Source: CAYMUL01 sp964393605
Lineage (GTDB): Bacteria > Bacteroidota > Ignavibacteria > Ignavibacteriales > Ignavibacteriaceae
NCBI GenBank assembly: GCA_964393605.1
Contig: CAYMUL010000036.1
Span: forward strand, 1-32,354
Direction of reading: 5' to 3'
DNA length: 32,354 nt
This document shows positions 8,592 through 17,793 of the stretch, piece by piece. Under the pieces are notes generated by a model. It saw only the letters and a list, made by a program, of their open reading frames with translations. It did not search any database and was not told the DNA's origin. The translations under genes were made by a program, and so were the position numbers. How positions within the stretch are numbered: the stretch's first letter is position 1; each line of letters opens with the position of its first letter.

Positions 8592-11285
8592 ATGAAAAAA
8601 ATTTTATTAACCATAATTATTGCCCTCTCGTTTCAACTTTCTTTTGCGCAAACGAACTACAAAAAAGTTGAAATAAAAATTAACTCTCAAGAGGATGTTT
8701 CCACACTCATAAAACATGGAATAGACCTCGACCATTATTCAATCACCAAACAGAACTCGCTTATCGCATTTTTGAATGACGAGGAATTCGAACGATTAAG
8801 TCTTTTAAATTTTTCTTTCGATGTGTTAATCGACGATTGGTATGATTATTATTCAAAACTTCCGAAAATGTCCGATAGTGAAATTCAAGCGCAACTTTTG
8901 CAAAGCAAAAATGATTTCGGTGTTGAGGGTTTCACTTACGGCTCGATGGGCGGGTTTCTAACATTCAACGAAGTAATTGCAAAACTTGATTCCATGCGTT
9001 TGCAATTTCCTAATTTGATTACCGCTAAATTTTCTTTGGGAAATTCAATTGAGAATAGACCAATTTATATGGTTAAGATTTCCGATAACCCGGATATTGA
9101 CGAACAGGAACCGGAAATTCTTTACACGGCTTTACATCATGCTCGCGAACCGCAAGGAATGATGCAGATGATTTATTTTATGTACTATCTTTTGGAAAAT
9201 TATAATACCAATCCCGAAGTTCAACAACTCGTTAACAACAGAGAATTATTTTTTATTCCGGTTTTGAATCCCGACGGTTACGAATACAACCGAAGCACAA
9301 ATCCAAATGGCGGTGGAAATTGGAGAAAGAACAGAAGAAACAACGGCGGTTCATACGGCGTTGACTTAAACAGAAATTACGGACCGATGGAATATTGGAA
9401 TGCGCCGAATGGTGGAAGCAGTACTTCTCCATCAAGCGATACTTACCGCGGAACTGCGCCTTTTTCCGAACCCGAAACAGATATTCTCAAAAATTTTCTT
9501 TCGAACAGAGAATTCAAAACTACTTTGAATTATCACACCTACAGCAATTTACTAATTTATCCTTACGGCGCTTTAAGCCACGAAACACCCGATTCATTAA
9601 TCTTTAGAGAATACGCATCGGATATGACGCGCTACAACGGCTACTCAACCGGCACGGATATGCAGACTGTTGGTTACTCGACACGCGGAAACAGCGATGA
9701 TTTCTTTTATGATGGAGATACAATTACACGCGGAAAAATTTTTGCAATGACTCCCGAAGTCGGCACAAGCTCCGATGGATTCTGGCCTCAACAGAGCAGA
9801 ATCCTTCCTCTCGCGCAGGAAAATCTTTTCCCGAATTTATACTATGCAAAAGTTACCGGAGATTTTGTTACTTATAAAGAGGTTACTTTCGACAGACAAT
9901 TTTTCAGCCCCGGCGATAATGCGCAGATGTTTCTCAAGCTGATAAATAAAGGGTTATCTGCATCCGCGCCTGTTGATGTGAACATAACTTCATTATCCCA
10001 ATATGTAACTATTCCAAACGGAAGTGCCGTTACTCCTGCTATCGAACCGCGAACGCTTTACAACTTTGCCAATCCTTTTAACTTTTCTATTTCTATCAAT
10101 GCGCCAATTGAACACGAAGCTAAATTCGTAGTCACTATTTCTCAAGCATCGGTTAACTTAAGCAAAGATACTATTTCAATAATTATTGGTATTCCGACTT
10201 TTGCATTTATCGATACAACGAACAATCCCGTTACATTGTGGACATTGACTTCAACCCCAACAACACAAAAATGGGAAGCGGTTACTACAACTTTTGTCTC
10301 TTCGCCAAATTCGTATCACGAAAGCAAGAACGGACTTTATGCCGCTAACTCCAACACAGTGATGACAATAACCAACCCTATTAACTTATCCGGCTTTGCA
10401 CAACCGCGTTTAACTTTTTGGACGAAGTATGATATTGAAAGTAATTGGGACTACGGACAAGTTGAAATTTCTACAAACAACGGTTCAACGTGGACTCCTC
10501 TTCAGGGAAGATACACAGAACCGGGGCAGGGAAGTTTTCAACCTAACGGACAACCGCTTTATGACGGCATGCGCGCCAATTGGGTGAAGGAAGAAATCAA
10601 TCTCTCTGCTTACGGAAATCAACAAGTTAAAATTCGATTTGAATTTAGAAGCGACGGTAGTCTTCAGAAAGATGGGTGGTATCTTGACGATATCGGCATT
10701 TATGTTTATGGTGCAGTTCCTGTAGAATTAAATTCGTTCAATGCAACAAATGTTGAGAATAAAATTATTTTAGATTGGTCAACCGCAACAGAAACTAACA
10801 ATCGTGGATTTGAAATTGAACGCTCTGCCTCAAACCACGAATGGAAGAGCATCGGTTTTGTTGAGGGGAATGGTAATTCCTCGGAACCGAAGAACTATAC
10901 ATTCGCCGATGAACCGACGACGCGCGGTAAATATTTTTATCGGTTGAAGCAAATCGATTTTAACGGAACGTATAGAATTTACGGACCGATAGAAATAAAT
11001 CTCGATTTACCTTTACAATTTTCACTTGAGCAGAATTATCCGAATCCGTTTAATCCCTCTACAGTTATCGGTTATCAGCTTTCAGCGTCCAGCAATGTAA
11101 CATTAAAAATTTATGATGTACTTGGAAATGAAGTTGCAACATTGATTGATAACGAGTGGAAAGAAGCAGGCTTCTACAATTTTCAATTAATAATTAATAA
11201 TTATCAATTAACAACAGGTGTATATTTTTATCGTTTGCAAGCCGGTAATTTTACGGCGACGAAAAAATTTGTGTTGATGAAATAA
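8592..11285 (+). CDS. Secreted M14 zinc carboxypeptidase with T9SS sorting domain
   Basis: 897 residues. Signal peptide 1-20 ends in LSFAQ. The peptidase domain (about 118-425) has zinc ligands H183 and E186 (HHARE) and H315 (NYHTY), the substrate-binding DLNRN (258-262) and catalytic E389 (MTPEVG). A beta domain (about 430-530) follows, then a jelly-roll region (about 550-705) ending in WYLDDIGIYVYG, similar to the tail of immune inhibitor A/MAM-like domains. Residues about 712-800 are Fn3-like (LDWSTATETNNRGFEIERS). The C-terminal 805-897 is a type A T9SS signal with YPNPFNPST, LGNEVATL and GVYFYRLQAG. It should be exported by Sec, then across the outer membrane by the type IX system, to cut C-terminal residues from peptides outside the cell. 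All catalytic residues are present. Confidence 0.95.
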   Translation: MKKILLTIIIALSFQLSFAQTNYKKVEIKINSQEDVSTLIKHGIDLDHYSITKQNSLIAFLNDEEFERLSLLNFSFDVLIDDWYDYYSKLPKMSDSEIQAQLLQSKNDFGVEGFTYGSMGGFLTFNEVIAKLDSMRLQFPNLITAKFSLGNSIENRPIYMVKISDNPDIDEQEPEILYTALHHAREPQGMMQMIYFMYYLLENYNTNPEVQQLVNNRELFFIPVLNPDGYEYNRSTNPNGGGNWRKNRRNNGGSYGVDLNRNYGPMEYWNAPNGGSSTSPSSDTYRGTAPFSEPETDILKNFLSNREFKTTLNYHTYSNLLIYPYGALSHETPDSLIFREYASDMTRYNGYSTGTDMQTVGYSTRGNSDDFFYDGDTITRGKIFAMTPEVGTSSDGFWPQQSRILPLAQENLFPNLYYAKVTGDFVTYKEVTFDRQFFSPGDNAQMFLKLINKGLSASAPVDVNITSLSQYVTIPNGSAVTPAIEPRTLYNFANPFNFSISINAPIEHEAKFVVTISQASVNLSKDTISIIIGIPTFAFIDTTNNPVTLWTLTSTPTTQKWEAVTTTFVSSPNSYHESKNGLYAANSNTVMTITNPINLSGFAQPRLTFWTKYDIESNWDYGQVEISTNNGSTWTPLQGRYTEPGQGSFQPNGQPLYDGMRANWVKEEINLSAYGNQQVKIRFEFRSDGSLQKDGWYLDDIGIYVYGAVPVELNSFNATNVENKIILDWSTATETNNRGFEIERSASNHEWKSIGFVEGNGNSSEPKNYTFADEPTTRGKYFYRLKQIDFNGTYRIYGPIEINLDLPLQFSLEQNYPNPFNPSTVIGYQLSASSNVTLKIYDVLGNEVATLIDNEWKEAGFYNFQLIINNYQLTTGVYFYRLQAGNFTATKKFVLMK
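11186..11216 (+). repeat. Low-complexity ATTAAT/AATTAT repeat inside the sorting-domain coding sequence
   Basis: Within the M14 gene the coding strand passes through overlapping AATTAATAATTAATAATTAT units, encoding LIINNYQLTT. Neighbouring sorting-domain codons are of mixed composition, so this patch stands out. It stays in frame and sits in a loop just before the conserved GVYFYRL strand. It may be an inserted AT-rich minirepeat that the loop tolerates, or simple slippage. Confidence 0.5.
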
Positions 11286-11306
11286 AATTCATTAAAGAAA
11301 CTATCG

Positions 11307-12791
11307 ATGAAAAATATTTTTATCGCGAGTCTTGTTTCAATTTTTACAATTTTCGCGCAAGAAACTCCGCTTGAAATAAGCGGCTTCACACAACTTACAA
11401 CGCAAAAACAACTTGCGGAATTTTTAAGAACGCTTGATGCTTCTTCCGATTTACTAACAACAGAAATATTTGGTAAATCTTCCGAAGGAAGAGACCTTTT
11501 TGTAATGAAGTTTTCGAATTCGGTTTTTGGAGTTGATAAAGAAAAAATTCGCGTTCTTATTTTTGCACAACAGCATGGCAATGAGCAGTCGGGGAAAGAG
11601 GCGTCGCTATTGCTCGCTCGCGATTTACTGAAAGAAGAAAGCAAATATCTTTTCGACAAAATCGATCTTGCAATAATCCCGCAAATGAATCCTGATGGCT
11701 CGGAGAGAAACCAAAGACGCAACGCCAATAACATGGATTTGAACAGAAATCATTTAATCCTAACCGAACCGGAAACGATCGCGCTTCATAAATTTTTTGA
11801 TAAGTACAATTTTGAAGTAACAATGGATGTGCATGAATATTATCCGTTCACAAACGATTGGAAAAATTTCGGTTACATAAAAAAGTTTGATGTACAGGTC
11901 GGCGCAACAACCAACCCCAATGTACCGGAGACAATCAGAAATTTCTCCAATGACAAATATTTTCCCTTCATCAAAAAATATCTGAATGATGCAGGTTATT
12001 CATTTCAAAATTATATTCTTGGTGGACCGCCCGAAAAAGAATTCATCCGTCACAGCACATACGACATAAACGACGGACGACAAAGTTTGGGCATACTTGG
12101 AACTCTCTCTTTTATTCAAGAAGGAATTAACGGCGAAGACCATGAATTAGATAACATCAAGCACCGCGCGGAAAGCCAGGCGAAAGGCATGCGCGGGTTA
12201 ATTGAGTTTTCTTTTTTAAATAAAGATTTTATTCTCGAAATGACTAACAGTGTCCGCACAAATATTTCTAAAATTGTAAATTCAAGTTTCGCCGTACAAA
12301 TGGATCATGAAAAGAATGGCAGGCGATTCGTCTTTACTTTGTTTTCTCTTTCTTCAGAAAACGATACTACGCTGGAAGTAGAAAATTATCGCCCGGTTGT
12401 TGTTCCGAAAAAAATTACTAACGCGCCGGTTGGATATTTAATTCCCAAGAGTGATGATAGATTAATAACGTGGGCTTCAAATCATGGTCTTGAGTTTTCA
12501 TCTGCAGAAAAAGAAAAATTAATGAGCATAGAAAAATATATCATAAACAAAATTGACTCATTAGATTTTGAGGGAGATGCTGTCGCCAATCCGGATATTT
12601 TTGTTCATGATATTACGTCGCTTGATTTGAGTCAATATTATTTTATTCCCGTTGCACAGATGAAGGGAAGAATGATAATCCATGCGCTTGAGCCGCAGTC
12701 GTCATTGGCTCTGCATACTTATGATATGTTTAAATATTTATTAAATGAAGGAAAAGAATTTCGGATTTTAAGAGCACGCGGGAAGAATTAA
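11307..12791 (+). CDS. Exported M14-family zinc carboxypeptidase, short form
   Basis: 494 residues with a signal peptide at 1-17 (MKNIFIASLVSIFTIFA, cleavage near AQE). The M14 fold runs about 25-310. Zinc ligands are H90 and E93 (QQHGNE) and H176 (MDVHEY). MNPDGSERNQRR (127-138) and DLNRN (144-148) give the substrate-binding residues. E272 in FIQEG is the likely catalytic glutamate. The C-terminal third (about 325-490) resembles a beta accessory domain and lacks a T9SS sorting sequence, so the product should stay periplasmic or leave by another route. It follows the T9SS-targeted M14 gene by 21 bases on the same strand and is probably co-transcribed. The two enzymes may act in series on extracellular and then imported peptides, which is inference. 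Confidence 0.9.
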   Translation: MKNIFIASLVSIFTIFAQETPLEISGFTQLTTQKQLAEFLRTLDASSDLLTTEIFGKSSEGRDLFVMKFSNSVFGVDKEKIRVLIFAQQHGNEQSGKEASLLLARDLLKEESKYLFDKIDLAIIPQMNPDGSERNQRRNANNMDLNRNHLILTEPETIALHKFFDKYNFEVTMDVHEYYPFTNDWKNFGYIKKFDVQVGATTNPNVPETIRNFSNDKYFPFIKKYLNDAGYSFQNYILGGPPEKEFIRHSTYDINDGRQSLGILGTLSFIQEGINGEDHELDNIKHRAESQAKGMRGLIEFSFLNKDFILEMTNSVRTNISKIVNSSFAVQMDHEKNGRRFVFTLFSLSSENDTTLEVENYRPVVVPKKITNAPVGYLIPKSDDRLITWASNHGLEFSSAEKEKLMSIEKYIINKIDSLDFEGDAVANPDIFVHDITSLDLSQYYFIPVAQMKGRMIIHALEPQSSLALHTYDMFKYLLNEGKEFRILRARGKN

Positions 12792-12849
12792 AAATGAATA
12801 GTTTTGAATTGAAAATTAACAATCGTAAATAATAAATTTCATTGAGGCG

Positions 12850-12958
12850 TTCTTTTTTTACCACGAAGTCGCTCAAAGGATGGCACAAAGTCACACGAAG
12901 GAAAAACTTTGTGTGCCTTTGTGAAAATCCTTCGTGTTCCTTTGTGGTGAAAAAAGAA
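12850..12958. repeat. Imperfect inverted repeat of CACGAAG/CACAAAG words
   Basis: Outer arms 12850-12868 and 12940-12958 pair at 17 of 19 positions (TTCTTTTTTTACCACGAAG against its complement). Inside, CACGAAGGA (12894-12902) pairs perfectly with TCCTTCGTG (12928-12936), and CACAAAG (12884-12890) with CTTTGTG (12907-12913). This pattern of alternating CACGAAG and CACAAAG words resembles intergenic repeats I have seen in many environmental bacterial genomes. It lies between convergent genes. The arms are not followed by a T-tract in either direction, so it is not a simple terminator. Short frames across it are not genes. Confidence 0.75.
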
Positions 12959-12989
12959 GAAAAGAATTGAGAGTTGAAAAAATATTTTT

Positions 12990-13076
12990 ATTTGTGCTGC
13001 TTCGTGCCTTAGTGACTTCGTTGCATTCTTTTGAAGAATTAAAAATTACAAATGAATTTTGCTCTGTGGTGAAAAA
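12990..13076. repeat. Decayed relative of the preceding repeat
   Basis: TTTGTG, CTTCGTGCC, TTAGTGACTTCG and CTCTGTGGTGAAAAA follow in the same order and direction as in the right half of the 12850-12958 element, separated by unrelated AT-rich sequence. That sequence includes a perfect 6-base hairpin ATTCTT-TTG-AAGAAT. It reads as an old, interrupted copy; the homology is by eye. Confidence 0.45.
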
Positions 13077-13104
13077 TAAATGTAAAACTATACAGCCGAT
13101 AAAG

Positions 13105-13143
13105 ATTAAGTGTAAGTGTATGTGTATGTGTAAGTTTAAGTGT
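13105..13143. repeat. Hexamer tandem repeat (TGTAAG/TGTATG)
   Basis: Six consecutive units: ATTAAG, TGTAAG, TGTATG, TGTATG, TGTAAG, TTTAAG, then a partial TGT. It lies in the convergent gap 40 bases downstream of the patatin gene stop. No coding or hairpin function is apparent. Confidence 0.7.
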
Positions 13144-13182
13144 CGCCCTTTGGAAAATAAATAAGGGGAAGAGAGCGAACAA

Positions 13183-15897
13183 TTAGAACGAATTGAATTG
13201 ATAGCCGATTGAAAAATAAAACAGCGTTTCTCCAAAACTTACAAATGATTTATCGCCATCCTTTAAAAAGATAAAACTTTTACCGAGTGAAAAATCTGCC
13301 GGACCAATTGGTGTACTTAATGAAAGAGTTACTCCTGCACCATGTTTGAAATCCTTTAACCGAAGTTGTTCCTGCTCAAGCCAGATAGAGCCGAGATCAT
13401 ATCGCATCAATAAAAAACTATCGAAGAAAATTTGAAACGGAAGATGATACCGATATTCAAACGCGCCGGAAAATATTTGTCTTCCGCGATATTCGTTTTC
13501 TCTCATTCCAAAAAATGAACGCTGCCCTCCAAGTGAATAATGTAACCCAAGAGGAAGAGTTTTGTCGGCAAATCCTGTTTTCAAAGTCATCGTAAATGTG
13601 TGCGAATTAAAAACTGTGAAAACGCTTTTGTAGTCAAGAAAAATATTTGAGAAGCCGATGCTACCTCCTAATATTTGTTGCCCTGTTTCATATCCCGCGT
13701 GAATTCTTAATCCTGAATTTGGGTACGGAAATTTATCCTGTGTATCAATAATTGAAGATACACCGACACTAACGATGTTATGTTGATACGATGCAACGCT
13801 ATTTTCAACAATATTTTTTACTTCGGATGTATAATACTTTCCCGTGAAGATCAAATTACCGAAGCGGCGCACCTGCGTTCCGAGCGCAATTGACAAGCCA
13901 TAGAAGACCTGCCTATACTTTCCGCTTTCCGATCTTGTAAAACTTTTCGTGTTTTTCGAAATGTCATCGCGATAAGTCAACACATCATTCAAACGATGAA
14001 ACGCATTTAATTTATAAGTAAAGTATGTTTCGAATATTCTGTTTGCTTTATGTTCGAGGTTGAATGCTCTTTCTTTTTCGCTTAAGTATGTCATCAAACC
14101 AATTTCAATTCCAACGCCAAAAAGATTTTCATCTCTCAAATCAATTCCAAGTTGCGGAGAATTTTCATTATCAATTTTAAAACCGATTCTTACTAAACTT
14201 GAAACTCTTTCGAAAACTTTGAATACTAAAATATTTTTTTCGTCTCTCTTCTCTACCGAAAGAATTATGTTATCAAAAAGATTTGTGCTTCTAAGATTAA
14301 CAAGTGCTTGGCGTACCGGAGTTACGCGGAATAATTCACCGGCGTTAATTGGAACTTCTCTGCGAATAAAAAGATCATCCGTGTAGACATTCCCTTCAAT
14401 TATTATTTCGTGGATTATGCCTTCAGAAAATTGAAGAGATAATTCTCCTTCGTTTTCATCGAAAGAGATTTTATTTAATTCTGCCAAAGAATAACCGCCG
14501 GCACGATAGAGAGAGAGAATTTTCTTAATCGAGCGAACTATTCGTTTTGCGTTGAACGGCTTGAATTTTAACAACGAAAGTAATGAATCAACTTCTGCGG
14601 AATCAAGAATTGTTATTCCCGTAAAATTTATTTTTTGTACGATTGGAATTTTCTCTCCTTCAAATTTCACTTCAGTATAGTTTGGAAAGAAAGTTATTCG
14701 CGCTCGTGTGTTTTTATAATTTCCCGCTGAATGAAGATGATCGAGATCGTGCAGTATTTCTGCGGTTGAAACAGAATCCTTATAAGCATACTTCACTAAA
14801 AATTCTCTCCCGATTGCATTCTCTTCATTGACAAGAATATTCTTAATATAAAACTCATTTCGTTTTAGACGTTGTATAAACATCGAATCAATTTGCCCGG
14901 TTATAGAATCGGCAAACACTTTTGCAATATTGTAACCGGCAAAGACAATAGAATCTTTATTTGAAAAATCAATTAACGAAGCACCGCCAATATTCGGAAC
15001 AATTTTTATATCTGCATTTCTCATTTGCTGATCATTCAAAATTTTCATCGGGATGCTCAACACTTGATCGGCGACAACCCACGGCAAAGTTAGTTCTTCT
15101 TTTTCGGAAAGTTTGCTCGTTGTGTTCACGGCAATTACAAAATCTGCGCCCTCCTGTTTGGTAAGAAGAACCGGAATGTTGGCAACCAATCCACCGTCAA
15201 CGAGAATTGTAGAATTAATTTCTACTGGAGAAAGTAAAAAAGAAACGCTTGAGCTTGCACGCATTGCTTGGGTTAATGAGCCGCTATTCAAAACTACAGG
15301 AGTGCCGGATTCAAGATCTGTACAAACAGCTCTAAACTTGACTTCAAGATCATCGAAGTCGTCCAACGGTTTTACCGGTGCTTGAAGATTTAAAAGATTT
15401 AGTTCGTTTGTTAATCGCTGACCATCATTAACCGAAGTTGGAAGAATTGGTTTTAACCCTTTCATTCTCAAAGTAATCACCGCCCATTCTTCAAGTTGTT
15501 TTTGGTCGATGAATAAATCTCTTCTGCTTAATTTATTATTTAATGAAATTAAATTTTGCCAATCGATTGAGCCAATCATCGAGTCAAGTTCGGCGGCAGA
15601 ATATCCGCCTGAAAAAAGTCCGCCGATAATACTTCCCATGCTTGTGCCAACAATGATGTCGATAGGAATTTTCTTTTCGCTGAATGCTTGAAGCACACCA
15701 ATTTGAGCCAAGCCACGCGCGCCTCCGCCGCTTAATGCAAGTCCGACTACAGGTTTGTTTTTCGGAACTTCTTCGGTTAGAGAGAACGGTAATTTTTTTG
15801 TTGTGAACTCAAGCGAAAGAACCATAGAAGAATCTTGCGAGAAAGATTCTCCGCCGAAAAAAAAATAAAATACTGTTACGAAAAGAATTTTCTTCAA
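13183..15897 (-). CDS. Patatin-like phospholipase fused to POTRA and outer-membrane beta-barrel (type Vd/PlpD-like)
   Basis: 904 residues with a signal peptide at 1-20. The patatin domain (about 50-255) has the oxyanion-hole GGGARG (57-62), nucleophile S86 in GTSMG and catalytic D234 in DGG, so the Ser-Asp dyad is intact. After a linker, about 395-545 contains POTRA-like repeats (KINFTGITILDSAEVDSLL; IHEIIIEGNVYTDDLFI). About 555-904 is a BamA/Omp85-type barrel rich in alternating strands and ending in an aromatic residue (YQFNSF). Family members are predicted to display a lipase on the outer membrane or leave it periplasmic. It is the last gene of the leftward rpmH-rnpA-yidD-yidC run, 37 bases after yidC. 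Its substrate is probably phospholipid or lipid ester, inferred from family. Confidence 0.92.
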   Translation of the reverse strand: MKKILFVTVFYFFFGGESFSQDSSMVLSLEFTTKKLPFSLTEEVPKNKPVVGLALSGGGARGLAQIGVLQAFSEKKIPIDIIVGTSMGSIIGGLFSGGYSAAELDSMIGSIDWQNLISLNNKLSRRDLFIDQKQLEEWAVITLRMKGLKPILPTSVNDGQRLTNELNLLNLQAPVKPLDDFDDLEVKFRAVCTDLESGTPVVLNSGSLTQAMRASSSVSFLLSPVEINSTILVDGGLVANIPVLLTKQEGADFVIAVNTTSKLSEKEELTLPWVVADQVLSIPMKILNDQQMRNADIKIVPNIGGASLIDFSNKDSIVFAGYNIAKVFADSITGQIDSMFIQRLKRNEFYIKNILVNEENAIGREFLVKYAYKDSVSTAEILHDLDHLHSAGNYKNTRARITFFPNYTEVKFEGEKIPIVQKINFTGITILDSAEVDSLLSLLKFKPFNAKRIVRSIKKILSLYRAGGYSLAELNKISFDENEGELSLQFSEGIIHEIIIEGNVYTDDLFIRREVPINAGELFRVTPVRQALVNLRSTNLFDNIILSVEKRDEKNILVFKVFERVSSLVRIGFKIDNENSPQLGIDLRDENLFGVGIEIGLMTYLSEKERAFNLEHKANRIFETYFTYKLNAFHRLNDVLTYRDDISKNTKSFTRSESGKYRQVFYGLSIALGTQVRRFGNLIFTGKYYTSEVKNIVENSVASYQHNIVSVGVSSIIDTQDKFPYPNSGLRIHAGYETGQQILGGSIGFSNIFLDYKSVFTVFNSHTFTMTLKTGFADKTLPLGLHYSLGGQRSFFGMRENEYRGRQIFSGAFEYRYHLPFQIFFDSFLLMRYDLGSIWLEQEQLRLKDFKHGAGVTLSLSTPIGPADFSLGKSFIFLKDGDKSFVSFGETLFYFSIGYQFNSF

Positions 15898-15934
15898 TAC
15901 AAAAACAATCCGGAATTATCGCCGGAAATTTAAG

Positions 15935-17779
15935 TTATTTTTTTCTTTTCGCTTGCTTAGCATTCTTTTCTGCCGCTTCCATCATGCGCTGCATAAAGCC
16001 GCCGGATTTTTTCGGATTCTTTACAGGCTCCAAGACCATTCCGTTAGATTTATGATTTATATAGTACTGTTGAGCGATTGAAAAAAGATTGAACAAGAAA
16101 TAATATAAATTCAACCCGGAAGGAAAACTCATGAATAGAAAAGTCAACATCACAGGCATAATATAAACGAGGGCTTTTTGTTGCGGGTCTTTCATCGTCA
16201 TTTTTTGTTGAATGAAAGTTGTAATTCCCATTAACAACGCAAGTCCGCTTATTTCTGAAATTCCGAACAACGGCAGTTTAAAACCGAGACTATAAATCAC
16301 ATCCGGTTTTGAAAGATCGTTTATCCACCAAACAAAAGGCTGTTGACGAAGTTCGATAACGGTTTGGAACAATCCCCACAACGCAACAAAGATTGGCATT
16401 TGAAGCAACATCGGTAGACATCCGCCTGCAGGATTAATTCCGTAAGTCGAATAAAGTTTCATCATCTCTTTATTCATCTTTTGAGGATCGTCTTTAAATT
16501 TTTCTTTTACCTCTGCCATTTTGGGTTGAAGCAGTTGCATTTTTTTCATCGATTGATAACTGCTTTTTGTAAGCGGGTGTAAAAGAAATTTAATTATCAA
16601 CGAAAAGAAAATTATTACGACACCGTAATTTGGAATGAATGAATGAAGAAACACGAAAAGAGGAAGCAGAACATATTCTGCAACAGGTCGAACCAAAAAT
16701 TCTAATCCCAAAAAACTCCCAAAATCAACTATGCGTTCGAGTTCACTGCCAAGAGGTTTTAGAATGTCGTATGAAACCGGACCGAGATATACAACAAAGG
16801 ATTCTGATAAATTCTTTTCTCCTTTAAAAGGCATTTTCATCCGGGCAGAATAATTTTCAATGACTCCGCCGTTGCTAAAATTTTTTCTGCTTCCTTTTAA
16901 ATAAATTCCTTCAACATGATTTGAGTTGGAAGGAATCATGATGGCGGAAAAATATTTATTTCTAATCGTGAACCAATTGATACTGCCGGAAAAATCTTTT
17001 TCAATCTTTTCTCCATCGGAGGAGGCATCAAACTTGATATATTCGCCGCCGGAATAAACGCCTGCATAAGTATAAGTCGCTTCATCATAAGAATTTTGTT
17101 CAACGAATCGTATTCCGCCATCCCAAACAATTTCATAAATATTATTGCTGATAACAGAAGAAAGTCCATTTAATTGTAAATCAAAATCGACATTATATTT
17201 GTTCTCGAAGAAACGGTAATTCCTTTTTATCTCTCCTCCGTTATTTGAAAATGTGGAAAATGAAATTGAAAGAGAATCGCCTTCTTTTAATAAATAATAA
17301 TTTCGGGAAGAAGAAGAGAAATCAAGATCCGCAGTATTGACAGCCTTTCCGTCGGTTGTTACAAATGAAATATCAAAACTTCCACCGAGTTGTGTATTCA
17401 GCAGTTGTACTTTTTGTTGATACACGGTCGCATCATCGGAAAGTTTTTTGATGTACCAATTATTAAAATCTTTTAAATAAACTTTAACAATTTTTCCGCC
17501 GCGTGAACTAATTTTATAAATTGCTTTTTCGGTTTCGATGGTATAAATTTTTTCGTTCAGGTTCTTAACGGAGAAAAATTCGCCGAGATCATTTTTGTTC
17601 TCTTCGATGATTTCCGGTTTTAGAACATCCTTCTTTACCGAATCCTCTTTTGGCTTCTCCACAAAAGTTGAGTCATTGTTTTTCGGTTTAACAGGTTGTG
17701 TCGGGGGCGTGTTCACATAGAGCCACACAACTAAAATAAAACCGATTAAAATAAATGCGAGTGTTGTTTGTTTGTCCAT
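15935..17779 (-). CDS. yidC: Membrane protein insertase YidC
   Basis: 614 residues, a Gram-negative-type YidC. The N-terminal membrane helix is about 6-22. The periplasmic beta-sandwich P1 domain is about 65-335. The conserved insertase core has helices near 358-376, 384-403, 455-474, 508-525 and 536-572. K397 in IIKFLLHPLTK occupies the position of the hydrophilic-groove arginine of E. coli YidC. A basic tail (about 594-614, AEKNAKQAKRKK) fits ribosome contact. It inserts and folds inner-membrane proteins with or without SecYEG. It follows yidD by 14 bases in the classic rpmH-rnpA-yidD-yidC order. Confidence 0.97.
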   Translation of the reverse strand: MDKQTTLAFILIGFILVVWLYVNTPPTQPVKPKNNDSTFVEKPKEDSVKKDVLKPEIIEENKNDLGEFFSVKNLNEKIYTIETEKAIYKISSRGGKIVKVYLKDFNNWYIKKLSDDATVYQQKVQLLNTQLGGSFDISFVTTDGKAVNTADLDFSSSSRNYYLLKEGDSLSISFSTFSNNGGEIKRNYRFFENKYNVDFDLQLNGLSSVISNNIYEIVWDGGIRFVEQNSYDEATYTYAGVYSGGEYIKFDASSDGEKIEKDFSGSINWFTIRNKYFSAIMIPSNSNHVEGIYLKGSRKNFSNGGVIENYSARMKMPFKGEKNLSESFVVYLGPVSYDILKPLGSELERIVDFGSFLGLEFLVRPVAEYVLLPLFVFLHSFIPNYGVVIIFFSLIIKFLLHPLTKSSYQSMKKMQLLQPKMAEVKEKFKDDPQKMNKEMMKLYSTYGINPAGGCLPMLLQMPIFVALWGLFQTVIELRQQPFVWWINDLSKPDVIYSLGFKLPLFGISEISGLALLMGITTFIQQKMTMKDPQQKALVYIMPVMLTFLFMSFPSGLNLYYFLFNLFSIAQQYYINHKSNGMVLEPVKNPKKSGGFMQRMMEAAEKNAKQAKRKK

Positions 17780-17793
17780 TTAAAACCTAAATA

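Noticed and set aside
11228..11734. Minus-strand frame of 168 codons
   Set aside because: It overlaps the ends of both M14 genes, has no recognisable domain, and the opposite strand carries conserved catalytic motifs.
12850..12958. Rho-independent terminator
   Set aside because: The arms are long but neither strand has a T-tract after the stem; the element reads as a repeat.
12891..13235. Minus-strand frame of 114 codons in the convergent gap
   Set aside because: It is made of the inverted repeat and the hexamer tract; the HIHIHLHLIFIG-type product is an artefact of the tandem repeat.
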